From IMG/VR virus record IMGVR_UViG_3300009431_000061, positions 1 through 37,231 of that record: a stretch of 37,231 bases of DNA; one strand, given 5' to 3'. This DNA is from a virus. Below the pieces are notes generated by a model. That model was not told the DNA's origin. It ran no database searches and saw only the letters and a program-made list of their open reading frames with translations. Shown one piece after another: positions 1 to 7,649 of the stretch; the stretch's first letter is position 1; each line of letters begins with the position of its first letter. The position numbers were made by a program, and so were the translations under genes.

Positions 1-839
1 GTGATCGTTCCATCATTATCTTCACCATCCATGGTTATAGTGTAGTCGACACCTGCAGCTCCGATACCGACAGTTAAACCTCCATCAGCAGTTACAGTAT
101 CTCCAGCGGTCAATGGATGTAAATTCGTACCAGTTCTTTGCCAAACGTCAGCAGGGATAGTCAGCCCGATCTCTGCTTCTCCACCACCCATATCTGTGAC
201 AGTGAAGTTATCACCTTGATCGAAAGTCAACGTACTCACATCGACTACTATCGGAACTCCATCTTTCTCCTTGACTGTAATCGCACCGCCAGCACCTTTA
301 TTCCCTACATAATACCAACCGTGGAGATAGATGCCTGTGGCATCTGGACAGGTGTCTTGGAAAGTCAGAATCCCAGACTCATAGTCGAATATCCAATCAG
401 AAGCATCCGTAGTTGGGATTTCTGTCACGTTATCCGATTCAAATAAACGGACTGCATACCCAGAGCCATACTTTGGAGGTACCCATCCCTTCTGTAGCAC
501 TCCCAGAACAGATGCATGCCAAGCCTTAGAATCTGCGACTGTTATATCCTTAGTGAGTAATAAACGCCCATCTCCTGGAGCTGGTATATAGCACTTGACT
601 ACAGCAGTAGTGGTCGCTGGAGGAGAGCCTGGTACAGCGTCTATCCACAAATCATCATTATGGATATTGATTCCTCCAGGATTCCCTTCCTCATAATACG
701 CTTTATCGGAAGTTGTCCTACCTATTGCTTTCAACTTCTTGAAGTTATCATCAATCTTGGTATCGTTAGTGATATCCGCAGAAGCGGTACCTGCTACCAA
801 GAGTCCTGACAGGATCAAACTTAATAGTTTTTTATACAT
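1..839 (-). CDS. Secreted phage fibre-like protein, partial (3' end outside window)
   Basis: The reading frame stays open to the window edge, so the C-terminus is missing; about 279 codons are visible. The first residues, MYKKLLSLILSGLLVAGTAS followed by A-D, form a textbook Sec signal peptide (Lys-Lys, hydrophobic core, A-S-A cleavage site). The start at 839 was chosen because GGAGGG lies six bases upstream; an in-frame ATG at 845 abuts that site and is less likely. The mature part is rich in Gly, Thr and Asp. It contains a WQRTGTNLHPLTAGDTV stretch typical of phage tail fibres that present repeated beta domains. It follows another signal-peptide fibre gene by 33 bases. No enzyme motif is seen. 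Fibre identity rests on composition and that stretch; the signal peptide is clear, but export itself is inferred. Confidence 0.75.
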   Translation of the reverse strand, partial: MYKKLLSLILSGLLVAGTASADITNDTKIDDNFKKLKAIGRTTSDKAYYEEGNPGGINIHNDDLWIDAVPGSPPATTTAVVKCYIPAPGDGRLLLTKDITVADSKAWHASVLGVLQKGWVPPKYGSGYAVRLFESDNVTEIPTTDASDWIFDYESGILTFQDTCPDATGIYLHGWYYVGNKGAGGAITVKEKDGVPIVVDVSTLTFDQGDNFTVTDMGGGEAEIGLTIPADVWQRTGTNLHPLTAGDTVTADGGLTVGIGAAGVDYTITMDGEDNDGTI

Positions 840-872
840 TTTCATCCCTCCATTTTATTTGATAATCTATCA

Positions 873-3017
873 TTACCATCCGAGCTCTCTTACTTGAGTT
901 ATACTCTTCGTATTATTCCGAATTGTTACTCTAACAATAATCATGTATCCCGAACTGGCTGTAGAGAAAATCCCGCATGTCCAACCCCAGTCATCTCCTG
1001 ATTGTGAAGTTCGACAACCATCTCCATCAGCACCTGTAAAAGTACCTGCAACATAGGCTGTCCCAAGATCTAACCAACCAGTCTGCGTAGGTAATTTAAT
1101 TTCAACGTTCACATCTCCTGAACCAATTGGATCAATATCGGAACCCACTAAGTTCGCAAATTCTAGCGAACCATTACTATGAGGAGTTCCTGCTTCATAG
1201 AATGCTCTATAGTAAACCTGATTAGATACGAACCCAGAATAATCTGCTCCAACCTGTTGTGAAGGATTGTATCCTACAGTGAAATCGATCGTCGGATAGT
1301 AGAGTCTTCCATTATATACCTGTGCCTGTCCATCTACTAAAGCTGTAGCAGAGACCCACTGTCCTGTAATTGCTCCAGGAACTAGGTCATAAGCACCTGC
1401 AGGCAACCTTCTGTTCTCATCATCCAAGTAATCATAAAGAGCTGTGGAAGTAGTTCCATAAGTATCAACTAAGTTATTCGCTGAAGCTGATTGCCGAGCA
1501 GTATAACTCCCATAAGGATCTCTTGGAGTCAAAGTTACTCGAGCATTAGTGCTTCTCGCACTCCCAGCAGTGATCGTGAGTACCTTATTCGTGACTGTCA
1601 TCGTCTCACCTATTGCTGGAGGATTCGAAAGTCCGCTTACAGCACCGTCTGTAGGAGTGATATTCCCGTTAGAAACCCCAGTGAGACTCGCGTAAGTCAA
1701 TGGTGAGGTTGTGTGATAAACGTTATCAAAACAATCACTACCGACAACACTTAAATCGAAGGTGCTATTCGTAGTATAAGATTGAACCCCTGAAAGATAC
1801 TTGACTTGCTTCGCATTCTCCACTAAAGTCGGTACCGTTACTGAAGGATTCGCTCCCGCATCATTATCGTAGAAGACTTCGTAACTAGCGGTGGTCTGCA
1901 CAGGTGCTATTCCAGAGTGTTCCATCGCAAAATAATTATATCCTTGAAGACAGTCTCCAGCTACGATTAACGCTGTTGCATTCCCCTTCTGCCAGAGTGG
2001 GAACGTATTATAATAAGCTACACTATCAACTCTAATATTCCCTGCAGCACCTAAAGCTGGAGGATAAGATTGAGCACCTGCTCGTTCGCCCTCATTGAAA
2101 GCTGCAGCTAAATCGAAGGTGTCATTCAACCCTCCATTAAGATACCAATCAAGATCTCCTTCATCCGCAGTATTGAACGTAGTTGCTTGATTCGGTGAAG
2201 CAAGATTGAAAGTCGCATCATTCACGATGTAATTGACGTTCGTTCCAGCAGGATCTCCTCCTTTATAACTAGCACTTCCTGCAGAGAGCCTTCCTGTATG
2301 CTTCGAAGTACCACTTGGTATCAGTGAATTCCCATCCATCGAAGAAGCATCAGAAGGAGCTAAGAAAGAGAACAAGTAATTCATATCATACAAAGCTTGG
2401 TTCGTCCCTGTAGAGTTAGTCCAATTCTTAATCCCGTCAGTCCAAGCTTTCGTCGCAGGTGCATTAGCGATAGGCATATCATCAGAACCTACTTGATCAA
2501 CAGCATCTCCCCAATCAATACCACCGTCTTCAACCAAAGCTTTCGTCCAAGCAGCACCGTTATAATAATACCACTGCGATTCTCCTTCAATCCATAATAA
2601 CATGTGATCTATCGCTACGAGTTCCTCCCAAGCACCGTTATCATAGTAATAAACATTATCCGCTGTCCAACCATTCCCTGATACAGAACAGACATAAGTA
2701 TCGTTCTGGACTGGTCCAACTGGGAGAGCAACCGAAGCATCCCATTGACTTATCGCAGAGATTAGATAGGTAGCACCGCTTCCTATTCCACCTCCACCAA
2801 CAGCCACCCAAGAAGCTGCAGTAGCGTCGTATAAGTATATCTTAGTCTCGTCTAGAACAACTCTTGCTGTTCCACCCGTAGCCCAAGCTTCTAAATCCGC
2901 AGAAGTATCACGAGGAGCCTTCCATCTTGGAGATGCTCCACCATGAGTTTGTCTAGCATAAGCAGCTGGACACAGCATCGCTCCTACTAGGATTAACGTA
3001 AGTAATTTCTTTATCAT
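873..3017 (-). CDS. Secreted large tail-fibre/adhesin-like protein (714 aa)
   Basis: A 714-residue protein starting with a Sec signal peptide (MIKKLLTLILVGAMLCPAAYA, with probable cleavage after A-Y-A). The cysteine in the hydrophobic core is preceded by Leu, so it is not a good lipobox. The first 170 mature residues hold short aromatic repeats of the kind Y-x-Y-(D/N)-x-x-x-x-W-(V/E/T), for example YLYDATAASWVAV, YYYDNGAWEEL and YYYNGAAWTKA. These are common in phage tail fibres. The rest is a long Gly/Ser/Thr/Asn-rich, beta-prone body without recognised enzymatic residues. AGGAGG stands eight bases before the ATG. It lies between a small membrane protein gene and a second signal-peptide fibre gene. 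A virion fibre or a secreted adhesin are both possible; a signal peptide is unusual for a virion protein. Confidence 0.75.
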   Translation of the reverse strand: MIKKLLTLILVGAMLCPAAYARQTHGGASPRWKAPRDTSADLEAWATGGTARVVLDETKIYLYDATAASWVAVGGGGIGSGATYLISAISQWDASVALPVGPVQNDTYVCSVSGNGWTADNVYYYDNGAWEELVAIDHMLLWIEGESQWYYYNGAAWTKALVEDGGIDWGDAVDQVGSDDMPIANAPATKAWTDGIKNWTNSTGTNQALYDMNYLFSFLAPSDASSMDGNSLIPSGTSKHTGRLSAGSASYKGGDPAGTNVNYIVNDATFNLASPNQATTFNTADEGDLDWYLNGGLNDTFDLAAAFNEGERAGAQSYPPALGAAGNIRVDSVAYYNTFPLWQKGNATALIVAGDCLQGYNYFAMEHSGIAPVQTTASYEVFYDNDAGANPSVTVPTLVENAKQVKYLSGVQSYTTNSTFDLSVVGSDCFDNVYHTTSPLTYASLTGVSNGNITPTDGAVSGLSNPPAIGETMTVTNKVLTITAGSARSTNARVTLTPRDPYGSYTARQSASANNLVDTYGTTSTALYDYLDDENRRLPAGAYDLVPGAITGQWVSATALVDGQAQVYNGRLYYPTIDFTVGYNPSQQVGADYSGFVSNQVYYRAFYEAGTPHSNGSLEFANLVGSDIDPIGSGDVNVEIKLPTQTGWLDLGTAYVAGTFTGADGDGCRTSQSGDDWGWTCGIFSTASSGYMIIVRVTIRNNTKSITQVRELGW

Positions 3018-3032
3018 TTTAATCCTCCTATA

Positions 3033-3305
3033 TTATTTTGCCGAATCTTGTTTATTCGAGTCGTCTCTCTTCTTTACTAAGAAATAAAAGTTGAACACGA
3101 GCGAAATAATTAACATAAAATCTTTAGCTTCTATCTTCTGGTCAAATGCCATCGCACAGAAAGTTAATCCAACCATCAAAGTAATAATCGCACGGACACT
3201 AGATGCCCATTCCGCTTTCTCTTTTAATCCCCAATAAACTAGAATGAGAATCACAATGAAAGGAGCGGTACCTTCTAATACATTCACTAGCACAGTCCAA
3301 TCCAT
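3033..3305 (-). CDS. Small membrane protein, holin-like
   Basis: The protein has 90 residues with three predicted membrane segments (about 6-26, 37-54 and 61-77) and a charged C-terminal tail (KKRDDSNKQDSAK). Three membrane spans plus a short charged tail fit the general look of class I holins, but no specific family is recognised. The start at 3305 (MDWTVLVN) is preferred over the in-frame TTG at 3317, because that TTG lies inside the GGAGG ribosome site that serves the ATG. It sits between two structural genes, and no endolysin gene is visible in the window, so a lysis role is only a suggestion. It could instead anchor or help assemble the exported fibres next to it. Confidence 0.6.
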   Translation of the reverse strand: MDWTVLVNVLEGTAPFIVILILVYWGLKEKAEWASSVRAIITLMVGLTFCAMAFDQKIEAKDFMLIISLVFNFYFLVKKRDDSNKQDSAK

Positions 3306-3318
3306 GATAACCTCCAAT

Positions 3319-3720
3319 TTAGCCTTTTTCTATGTTGACCCAAACTCTCCCACCAACTGCGAAATGTACTCTGATATCGTTGATAGATTTCGCTGTAAAG
3401 AACTTCTGCCAAGAAGATCCTTCTGTGATCTTCACGACTGGAGTCATGGAGGCTGAGTTGAACCTTACATCTACCTCACCTGCTTCAACATAGATATCTA
3501 CGTAATATGCTCCTGTATCGCTAACAGGCACAGGAATTGTAGAATCTACAATATAAGCTTCTGAGAGGAGAACAGGATTATAAGAGGGATCATCAGAAAC
3601 TAGTGTGACTCCTGCTGGTAAATTCGTGAAGAACCCTGATGTAATTACATCCTCATTGGGTGGGACTATGTAAGATCCCAACTGTTTGTTAATGTTCGTA
3701 CTATTCCTATACTTTGGCAT
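3319..3720 (-). CDS. Small beta-rich virion-like protein, unknown function
   Basis: A 133-residue protein with no recognised family. The composition (many Val, Ser, Thr, Pro, few charged residues, no cysteine) and the C-terminal half, with alternating hydrophobic residues (ISO: VYVDIYVEAGEVDVRF-like pattern near residues 72-88 and RVHFAVGGRVWVNIEKG at the end), suggest a beta-sandwich. Such small beta proteins are common as fibre or decoration subunits in phage tail operons. AAGGAGG precedes the ATG. It is the first gene downstream of the coiled-coil protein and just upstream of the holin-like gene. A structural role is inferred from neighbours only. Confidence 0.55.
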   Translation of the reverse strand: MPKYRNSTNINKQLGSYIVPPNEDVITSGFFTNLPAGVTLVSDDPSYNPVLLSEAYIVDSTIPVPVSDTGAYYVDIYVEAGEVDVRFNSASMTPVVKITEGSSWQKFFTAKSINDIRVHFAVGGRVWVNIEKG

Positions 3721-3732
3721 TGTGACCCTCCT

Positions 3733-4038
3733 TTATTTTTCGTCTTCCTCTTCTACGGTTTCTAAATGACTAAGCACTTCGTCCAAGTGTGAAGAAAGAG
3801 CTGTTGCCTGATTCACAAGATCTCGACATTTCTTACGAGTATTCCTCGCTACCGCTCTAGCTTCGACTGAAATAGTGTTCAGTTCTTTAACGAGACTCTG
3901 TGTAGTGAATTTGAAGTCATGGACTAAGCTAGAGACTTCTTCAGCGTGTAATTTAATCTTGTTCTGCATCCTTTCTCCTCTTCTATTATTAAAGTTGACC
4001 ACGAGTCGAGCAATCTCCCCGAAGGTTTGACTGCTCAT
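3733..4038 (-). CDS. Coiled-coil protein with an N-terminal TFGEI repeat unit
   Basis: The protein has 101 residues. After an N-terminal SSQTFGEIARL segment, nearly all of the chain (about 24-101) is helical, with heptad-like spacing and a very acidic end (VEEEDEK), so a coiled coil is likely. Two starts are plausible. One is 4038, with GGGGAG eight bases upstream. The other is 3969 (MQNKIK), with AGGAG five bases upstream, which would give 78 residues. The TFGEI unit is the third copy of a repeat whose first two copies lie upstream in another frame. The gene may therefore be the 3' remnant of a longer fibre protein, re-started after a one-base slip. No enzymatic motif is seen. Confidence 0.6.
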   Translation of the reverse strand: MSSQTFGEIARLVVNFNNRRGERMQNKIKLHAEEVSSLVHDFKFTTQSLVKELNTISVEARAVARNTRKKCRDLVNQATALSSHLDEVLSHLETVEEEDEK

Positions 4039-4091
4039 AACGGAAACTCCCCAAAGGTTTGTCCGTCAATACCCGTAATCTCCCCGAAGGT
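4012..4091 (-). repeat. Three direct repeats encoding TFGE(I/F), spaced 33 and 32 bases
   Basis: On the minus strand, ACCTTCGGGGAGATT starts at 4091, ACCTTTGGGGAGTTT at 4058 and ACCTTCGGGGAGATT again at 4026. Copies 1 and 2 encode TFGEI and TFGEF in one frame (open from 4121 to a TGA at 4035-4037). Copy 3 encodes TFGEI in the next frame, inside the coiled-coil gene. The 33-base and 32-base spacings explain the frame change: one base is missing between copies 2 and 3. Short T-(F/W)-G-E-I type repeats occur in phage fibre proteins. Confidence 0.7.
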
Positions 4092-4107
4092 CTTTTTATA
4101 ATATTCA

Positions 4108-4767
4108 TTATATCGCTTGCCTCAACTGTAAAGTTGAACAATCAAGACTGTAGTCCTTACCGTCTTTGTGTCCAACAGTAGTGATCGTCTCACTCTGATT
4201 GAATCTCACGATGTTATTGTTAACATCCCTAGCCCAGTTACAGAATTTCCAATGGTGATACTTAACCACCGAAGGAGGTACCCATTTCGTAAAATCAAAG
4301 ATGACTTGACCATTCGCCAACATGTTAAACGGCATGAATCTAGTACCTTGCCGATCTGGGTAGTCTACACCTGAGTTCGGATTAACATTCTTATACGGTG
4401 CCTTACGACGGACGTATTTCATTATTTCCATCGGGAGACCTTGTCCATCTAAGTACACTTTATTCTTGCTAATATCATCATCAGCGTGCTGTTTGGTCAT
4501 TATTCTGACTTTCACAGCTTGCCCTATATCCCCTATAAGTCTCGACCAACTTAACCCAACTGGATCATACTCGTAAAGAGCACCCTCAAGCAGATAGATA
4601 TAAGGCTTAATCATCGTTATCGGATACGTAGGTTCATACCCTGGACCTACAGGACCCTGAGGTCCAGTTGCACCCCGAGCACCGCTCTCCTGGACTCTCA
4701 CGACACCTCGCTCAGCAACCTTGATTACCAAGCGTTCTTCTAGAACCTGGATCTTTACATCACTCAT
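4108..4767 (-). CDS. Tail-fibre protein with a short collagen-like segment
   Basis: The protein has 219 residues. Residues 1-28 form a beta-rich lead-in and residues 29-43 are five Gly-X-Y triplets (GAR GAT GPQ GPV GPG). That is a short collagen-like stretch, typical of trimeric phage fibres and baseplate appendages. The remaining 170 residues carry aromatic, strand-rich segments and end in LQLRQAI. No receptor-binding fold can be named. The ATG overlaps the stop of the preceding BppU-N-like gene as ATGA, implying coupled translation. A trimeric fibre or baseplate appendage following two BppU-N-like proteins is consistent with a receptor-binding apparatus of the kind seen in phages of many hosts. 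Confidence 0.65.
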   Translation of the reverse strand: MSDVKIQVLEERLVIKVAERGVVRVQESGARGATGPQGPVGPGYEPTYPITMIKPYIYLLEGALYEYDPVGLSWSRLIGDIGQAVKVRIMTKQHADDDISKNKVYLDGQGLPMEIMKYVRRKAPYKNVNPNSGVDYPDRQGTRFMPFNMLANGQVIFDFTKWVPPSVVKYHHWKFCNWARDVNNNIVRFNQSETITTVGHKDGKDYSLDCSTLQLRQAI

Positions 4768-5114
4768 GGAGTTATCCTTCTCGTTATATCTTCCTCGAAG
4801 ACGAAATTCCCAGACATGAATGTAATAACTGTACCATCTGGTTTTACGTATTGCATATCATACCAATAACTTCCAGCAAGAGCATTCGCTTCAGCTGCTG
4901 TTAGTTGGAAGAGAGTTAAACCATCCGTAGGAGTCAAATGAGTATCCCAATCTTTCTTCAGCACAGCATCCACATCCGTATCAGTCTTATTCACCTTCAG
5001 AGTAAAGAATAATTGCCAACCTGTTATATCCTTAGGGTTATCATCATCATCAAGAAATTCTAGAGTCCGCTCATATGTGTCTCCTCTAAAAGCTTGTCTA
5101 TTTATTTTATTCAT
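4764..5114 (-). CDS. BppU N-terminal-domain-like baseplate/fibre protein
   Basis: The protein has 116 residues. The chain follows the pattern of the BppU-N family (baseplate upper protein, immunoglobulin-like): an early RGDTYERTLEF, then DITGWQLFFTLK, an acidic segment with a lysine (AVLKKDW), then LTAAEANALAGSYWYDMQ, and finally PDGTVITFMSGNFVFEEDIT. In characterised phages such domains attach receptor-binding proteins to the baseplate. This protein is only the single domain, so it may pair with the adjacent protein of the same type (5126-5515) or with the collagen-like fibre that follows. The latter gene overlaps it by four bases. Confidence 0.65.
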   Translation of the reverse strand: MNKINRQAFRGDTYERTLEFLDDDDNPKDITGWQLFFTLKVNKTDTDVDAVLKKDWDTHLTPTDGLTLFQLTAAEANALAGSYWYDMQYVKPDGTVITFMSGNFVFEEDITRRITP

Positions 5115-5125
5115 CGCATACTCCT

Positions 5126-5515
5126 CTAATCTTCAACCGATTTGACAATTTCAATAATGAAATCTTTTGTTTTATAGACTCTAGTACTCCCACTAGGTTG
5201 AAACTCGAATTCACAGAATAAAGAACCTGCGTCTGCTAAATCTGTGGTGTTCAGAACTAATTTCAACACTCCTGCAGAAGCCTGTGATTCGTCCCAATCC
5301 AGAGAAGCTTGATCTTTAGAGATCACGTAACGATCTGCGTTCTTCCTCGTCTTCGCTCTAAAAGTGAACGTCGCATTCTGTAGATTCCAGAGCTCTGCTA
5401 AATAAGTATCTAAATAGAAGTTCAATGGAAGTTGGATATTACTTCCTTCTTTGACAGTCAAATACTGGAAGGGTTGTTGTACCAAACTCCCATCTGTGGG
5501 TACTATGAATATCAT
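5126..5515 (-). CDS. BppU N-terminal-domain-like protein, second copy
   Basis: A 129-residue protein with the same general plan as the next gene: a conserved hydrophobic strand (NATFTFRAKTRKNADRY), an aspartate-rich turn, then LKLVLNTTDLADAGSLFCEFEF and a final strand ending FIIEIVKSVED. The sequence is divergent from its neighbour, but the order of elements matches an immunoglobulin-like BppU-N domain. It starts with an ATGA overlap on the preceding gene. A baseplate or fibre linker role is inferred from family resemblance and position. The two tandem genes look like an old duplication. Confidence 0.5.
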   Translation of the reverse strand: MIFIVPTDGSLVQQPFQYLTVKEGSNIQLPLNFYLDTYLAELWNLQNATFTFRAKTRKNADRYVISKDQASLDWDESQASAGVLKLVLNTTDLADAGSLFCEFEFQPSGSTRVYKTKDFIIEIVKSVED

Positions 5516-6210
5516 GTAATCCTCCTTATATCAGCATAGTTCGGTAGATATTTATTTAACCTACGGACTATATGATTCGTAACTCTATCCCAGAAATGGT
5601 CTTTAAGGAATATGTCCTTATACTCTCTGAAAATCCTGAACCTCAAACAATGATAGTTATCATAATGCTTATGAAACACAGTATTGAACGAGAGAACCAT
5701 CTTTTCCATTTGTTCTTTATTAGTTACTTCCTTTAATAAGGTGTCTGTTATCACATTATGTGGCATCGCAGAGTATTCCACAACCACTCCTGGTATATAC
5801 CAGAACAACTTCTTCAAGAGATCTCCAATGATTCCTGCTTTTGCTACAGTATCAAACGCAAGATAAACATACCTTGATCCCCATTCCCGATGTCCATCAC
5901 AAGAACTGAATGGAAGATAGCCACGGTGTACTAATAAACGGATGAGTGGTTCTACCTTCGGTTCTATATTATACCAAAAGTGATCCGAATGTGGTGAAAC
6001 TGTAATGGCTCGAACATTGCCCTGCTCATCATAACCCGAATTCACCCTCCCATTTGCGTCTCTTTGATTGCTGAACACGTGTGAATACATCCACCCTAAC
6101 GACCCTTCGGCAAATCGCTTTTCGGCTCTCTCAGAGCGTCTCACAGCGTAATCGTATTGCCTTAGAGGAGCTTGTTCCACGATCGCTATAGGATTCAGGA
6201 GATCTAACAT
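5512..6210 (-). CDS. Unknown protein with an SSCDGH motif
   Basis: The protein has 232 residues, no signal peptide and no membrane span. The centre holds a distinctive stretch, LVHRGYLPFSSCDGHREWG, followed by an alternating hydrophobic strand (RYVYLAFDT). SSCDGH-like motifs of this kind appear in small uncharacterised phage and bacterial proteins, and the Cys, Asp and His could bind metal. The C-terminal third is basic and aromatic (HKHYDNYHCLRFRIFREYKD). The ATG at 6210 is chosen over an in-frame TTG at 6216, because GGGAGG stands seven bases before the ATG. It is coupled to the U32-like gene upstream and the BppU-N-like gene downstream. Its job is unknown; it may be an accessory to the neighbouring Fe-S enzyme. 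Confidence 0.55.
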   Translation of the reverse strand: MLDLLNPIAIVEQAPLRQYDYAVRRSERAEKRFAEGSLGWMYSHVFSNQRDANGRVNSGYDEQGNVRAITVSPHSDHFWYNIEPKVEPLIRLLVHRGYLPFSSCDGHREWGSRYVYLAFDTVAKAGIIGDLLKKLFWYIPGVVVEYSAMPHNVITDTLLKEVTNKEQMEKMVLSFNTVFHKHYDNYHCLRFRIFREYKDIFLKDHFWDRVTNHIVRRLNKYLPNYADIRRIT

Positions 6211-7163
6211 CTGCAAGCCTCCCAGTTATCTTCTTTTAAACATTCCTTCTCATAAAGCTCTTTACAATATTCACACTCTAAACAATGATGGTCACACGTA
6301 TGATCCAACCGCTCCCGTACGAATTCTTCTGGGATACCGTTCTCAAATTGTATTCCACAGAAACTCTTAGTCCGAGAAGGGCTAACCCAACTCTTCAAGA
6401 GTTCTGAGATCGAATCGTTGTCCATACTTCTTGTTGCGAACTTCACGATATCAACTTCTGTCAAATACTCCAAGAACTCTTTGGTGAATCCCATCCTAGT
6501 TAAATTAAGCCAACGAAGATCGCCAACCAACTTCTTGTAACAAGCCAAACCACAGAAGTCTCCAACATGTGCTTCGTTCTTCCGACCACAGATATCTTCA
6601 CCAAAAAGGTAATTACTAAACCCGTTTTTCATAAATAAACAATTCTCATTCGCAATCAACTTAACCTGGATCCTCCACCATTTAACAGCATGCATGAACT
6701 CGTGATCGAACATCCGTTGACTACTAAGGTTCACACACTGGAGATCACCCATTCTGAACTCTCTGGTAAGATCTCCTATGGAATCGATCGCAGGATCTGC
6801 TGCAGTCGATAGATGGAACTCTAACCCGAGGTCTCTGAACAACTCTACTTGGTAATGATTCAGAACTGTAATCGCTTTAAGATTCAGGTGATCTAAGAGT
6901 AAGAATTCTGACAGAATCTCTTCTGATTCAACCAAGGTATCAATTAACGTATGATTAAACAAAATGTTCCCCTGGATCCCATAAGTATTGAGCTTCGCCA
7001 TCGTTTCCAGTTCCTTCTCCCAAGTTAACCGTTCACCCAACACCCAAGTAGGACTGAAGTAATACGAGTGTATATAGGGTCGGTAGAGGTTCAAGAGATC
7101 GAAGAAATCTTGACCTGTTCTGTTATAACCCACCGAGAATTTATTCAGAAGTTCCTGCTTCAT
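6204..7163 (-). CDS. Peptidase U32-like (UbiU/UbiV/RlhA-type) Fe-S protein
   Basis: A 319-residue protein that resembles the peptidase U32 superfamily, which includes UbiU/UbiV, RlhA and TrhP. Matching elements are an N-terminal barrel part with YGIQGNILFNHTLID, the core signature LIANENCLFMKN (compare the family NE-x-CL motif), a later DICGRKNE and FCGLACYKK cysteine region, the strand DIVKFATRSMDND (compare the family fKxxGR segment), and a Cys-rich end with C-x3-C-x2-C-x2-C (CDHHCLECEYC). Studied members are not generally proteases but hold Fe-S clusters and support oxygen-independent hydroxylation of rRNA, tRNA or ubiquinone precursors. Here the gene sits in a fibre operon, directly after a 52-aa secreted peptide, so a modified peptide, protein or RNA are all possible substrates. 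The family call is by eye and not certain. Confidence 0.55.
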   Translation of the reverse strand: MKQELLNKFSVGYNRTGQDFFDLLNLYRPYIHSYYFSPTWVLGERLTWEKELETMAKLNTYGIQGNILFNHTLIDTLVESEEILSEFLLLDHLNLKAITVLNHYQVELFRDLGLEFHLSTAADPAIDSIGDLTREFRMGDLQCVNLSSQRMFDHEFMHAVKWWRIQVKLIANENCLFMKNGFSNYLFGEDICGRKNEAHVGDFCGLACYKKLVGDLRWLNLTRMGFTKEFLEYLTEVDIVKFATRSMDNDSISELLKSWVSPSRTKSFCGIQFENGIPEEFVRERLDHTCDHHCLECEYCKELYEKECLKEDNWEACRC

Positions 7164-7321
7164 TAAAACTCCGTCCCCATGAAGAGAACCTCGCCACCGT
7201 CTGGTTCTCCGTTCCCTTCATAACCAATTCCTGTGAATTTCGTCTCATAAGTCGAATCACCCGCATACGCAGGAGGTATCATTAACCCACAAATCATCAA
7301 TAAAGCTATCAATTTTTTCAT
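7163..7321 (-). CDS. 52-aa peptide with signal peptide
   Basis: This is a very short gene with a strong ribosome site (GGAGGG six bases before the ATG at 7321). Its first 20 residues, MKKLIALLMICGLMIPPAYA, are a clear Sec signal peptide. The predicted mature peptide is only 32 residues (starting GDSTYETKF), rich in Gly, Glu and Asp, ends in GTEF and has no cysteine. Longer in-frame readings upstream overlap the previous gene and lack the ribosome site. The stop overlaps the start of the U32-like gene (TAATG), so the two are co-translated. No family is recognised. It could be an exported virion peptide, a substrate of the adjacent enzyme, or the leftover N-terminus of a larger secreted fibre. 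Confidence 0.6.
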   Translation of the reverse strand: MKKLIALLMICGLMIPPAYAGDSTYETKFTGIGYEGNGEPDGGEVLFMGTEF

Positions 7322-7334
7322 ATTAACCCTCCAT

Positions 7335-7649
7335 TTATGCATAGAGTGCTTGTGATAAATTGAACCAACCTGAAGTGGTACCTGTCCTGCCAACTCCTAT
7401 AAATACGTAAAGATACCCGTCACTCTCTACAGCTGTATACTTGTAGAAAGTCTGCCCATAACTAGGAGAAGCAGGAAAAGAAGTCCCTTTATCTGGTCTA
7501 AAGCTTGAGATCTGTACACCAGCTCCAGGAGTTTTCTCTATGATAGTATCTGTCTTAAAAGTATGCTCACTCATGATAGCGAGTTCACCTACTTCAAGAT
7601 ATTGATCCTTTAATAACCAAGATAAAAATTTCGCTATAAGTTTTTTCAT
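7335..7649 (-). CDS. Small fibre-domain protein ending in GWFNLSQALYA
   Basis: The protein has 104 residues. The N-terminus is amphipathic and basic (MKKLIAKFLSWLLKDQ). The C-terminal 50 residues form a compact domain with FPASPSYGQTFYKY and LYVFIGVGRTGTTSGWFNL. The same domain, with the same last residues (QA-x-YA), makes up most of the 65-aa protein at 17156-17353. Domains of this kind (short aromatic beta units, with a final W) are common in tail fibres. It begins with an ATGA overlap on the secreted fibre gene, so it is likely co-translated with it and may cap or chaperone that fibre (inference). Confidence 0.6.
   Translation of the reverse strand: MKKLIAKFLSWLLKDQYLEVGELAIMSEHTFKTDTIIEKTPGAGVQISSFRPDKGTSFPASPSYGQTFYKYTAVESDGYLYVFIGVGRTGTTSGWFNLSQALYA

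Noticed and set aside
2955-3017. Lipoprotein signal in the 714-aa fibre (Cys in the hydrophobic core).
   Set aside because: The residue before Cys is Leu rather than Gly, Ala or Ser; a normal A-Y-A cleavage site follows.
3989-4108. 39-codon frame starting in TAATG after the collagen-like gene.
   Set aside because: It crosses the TFGEI repeats in a third frame, has no good ribosome site, and overlaps the coiled-coil gene; the repeat pattern favours the other frames.
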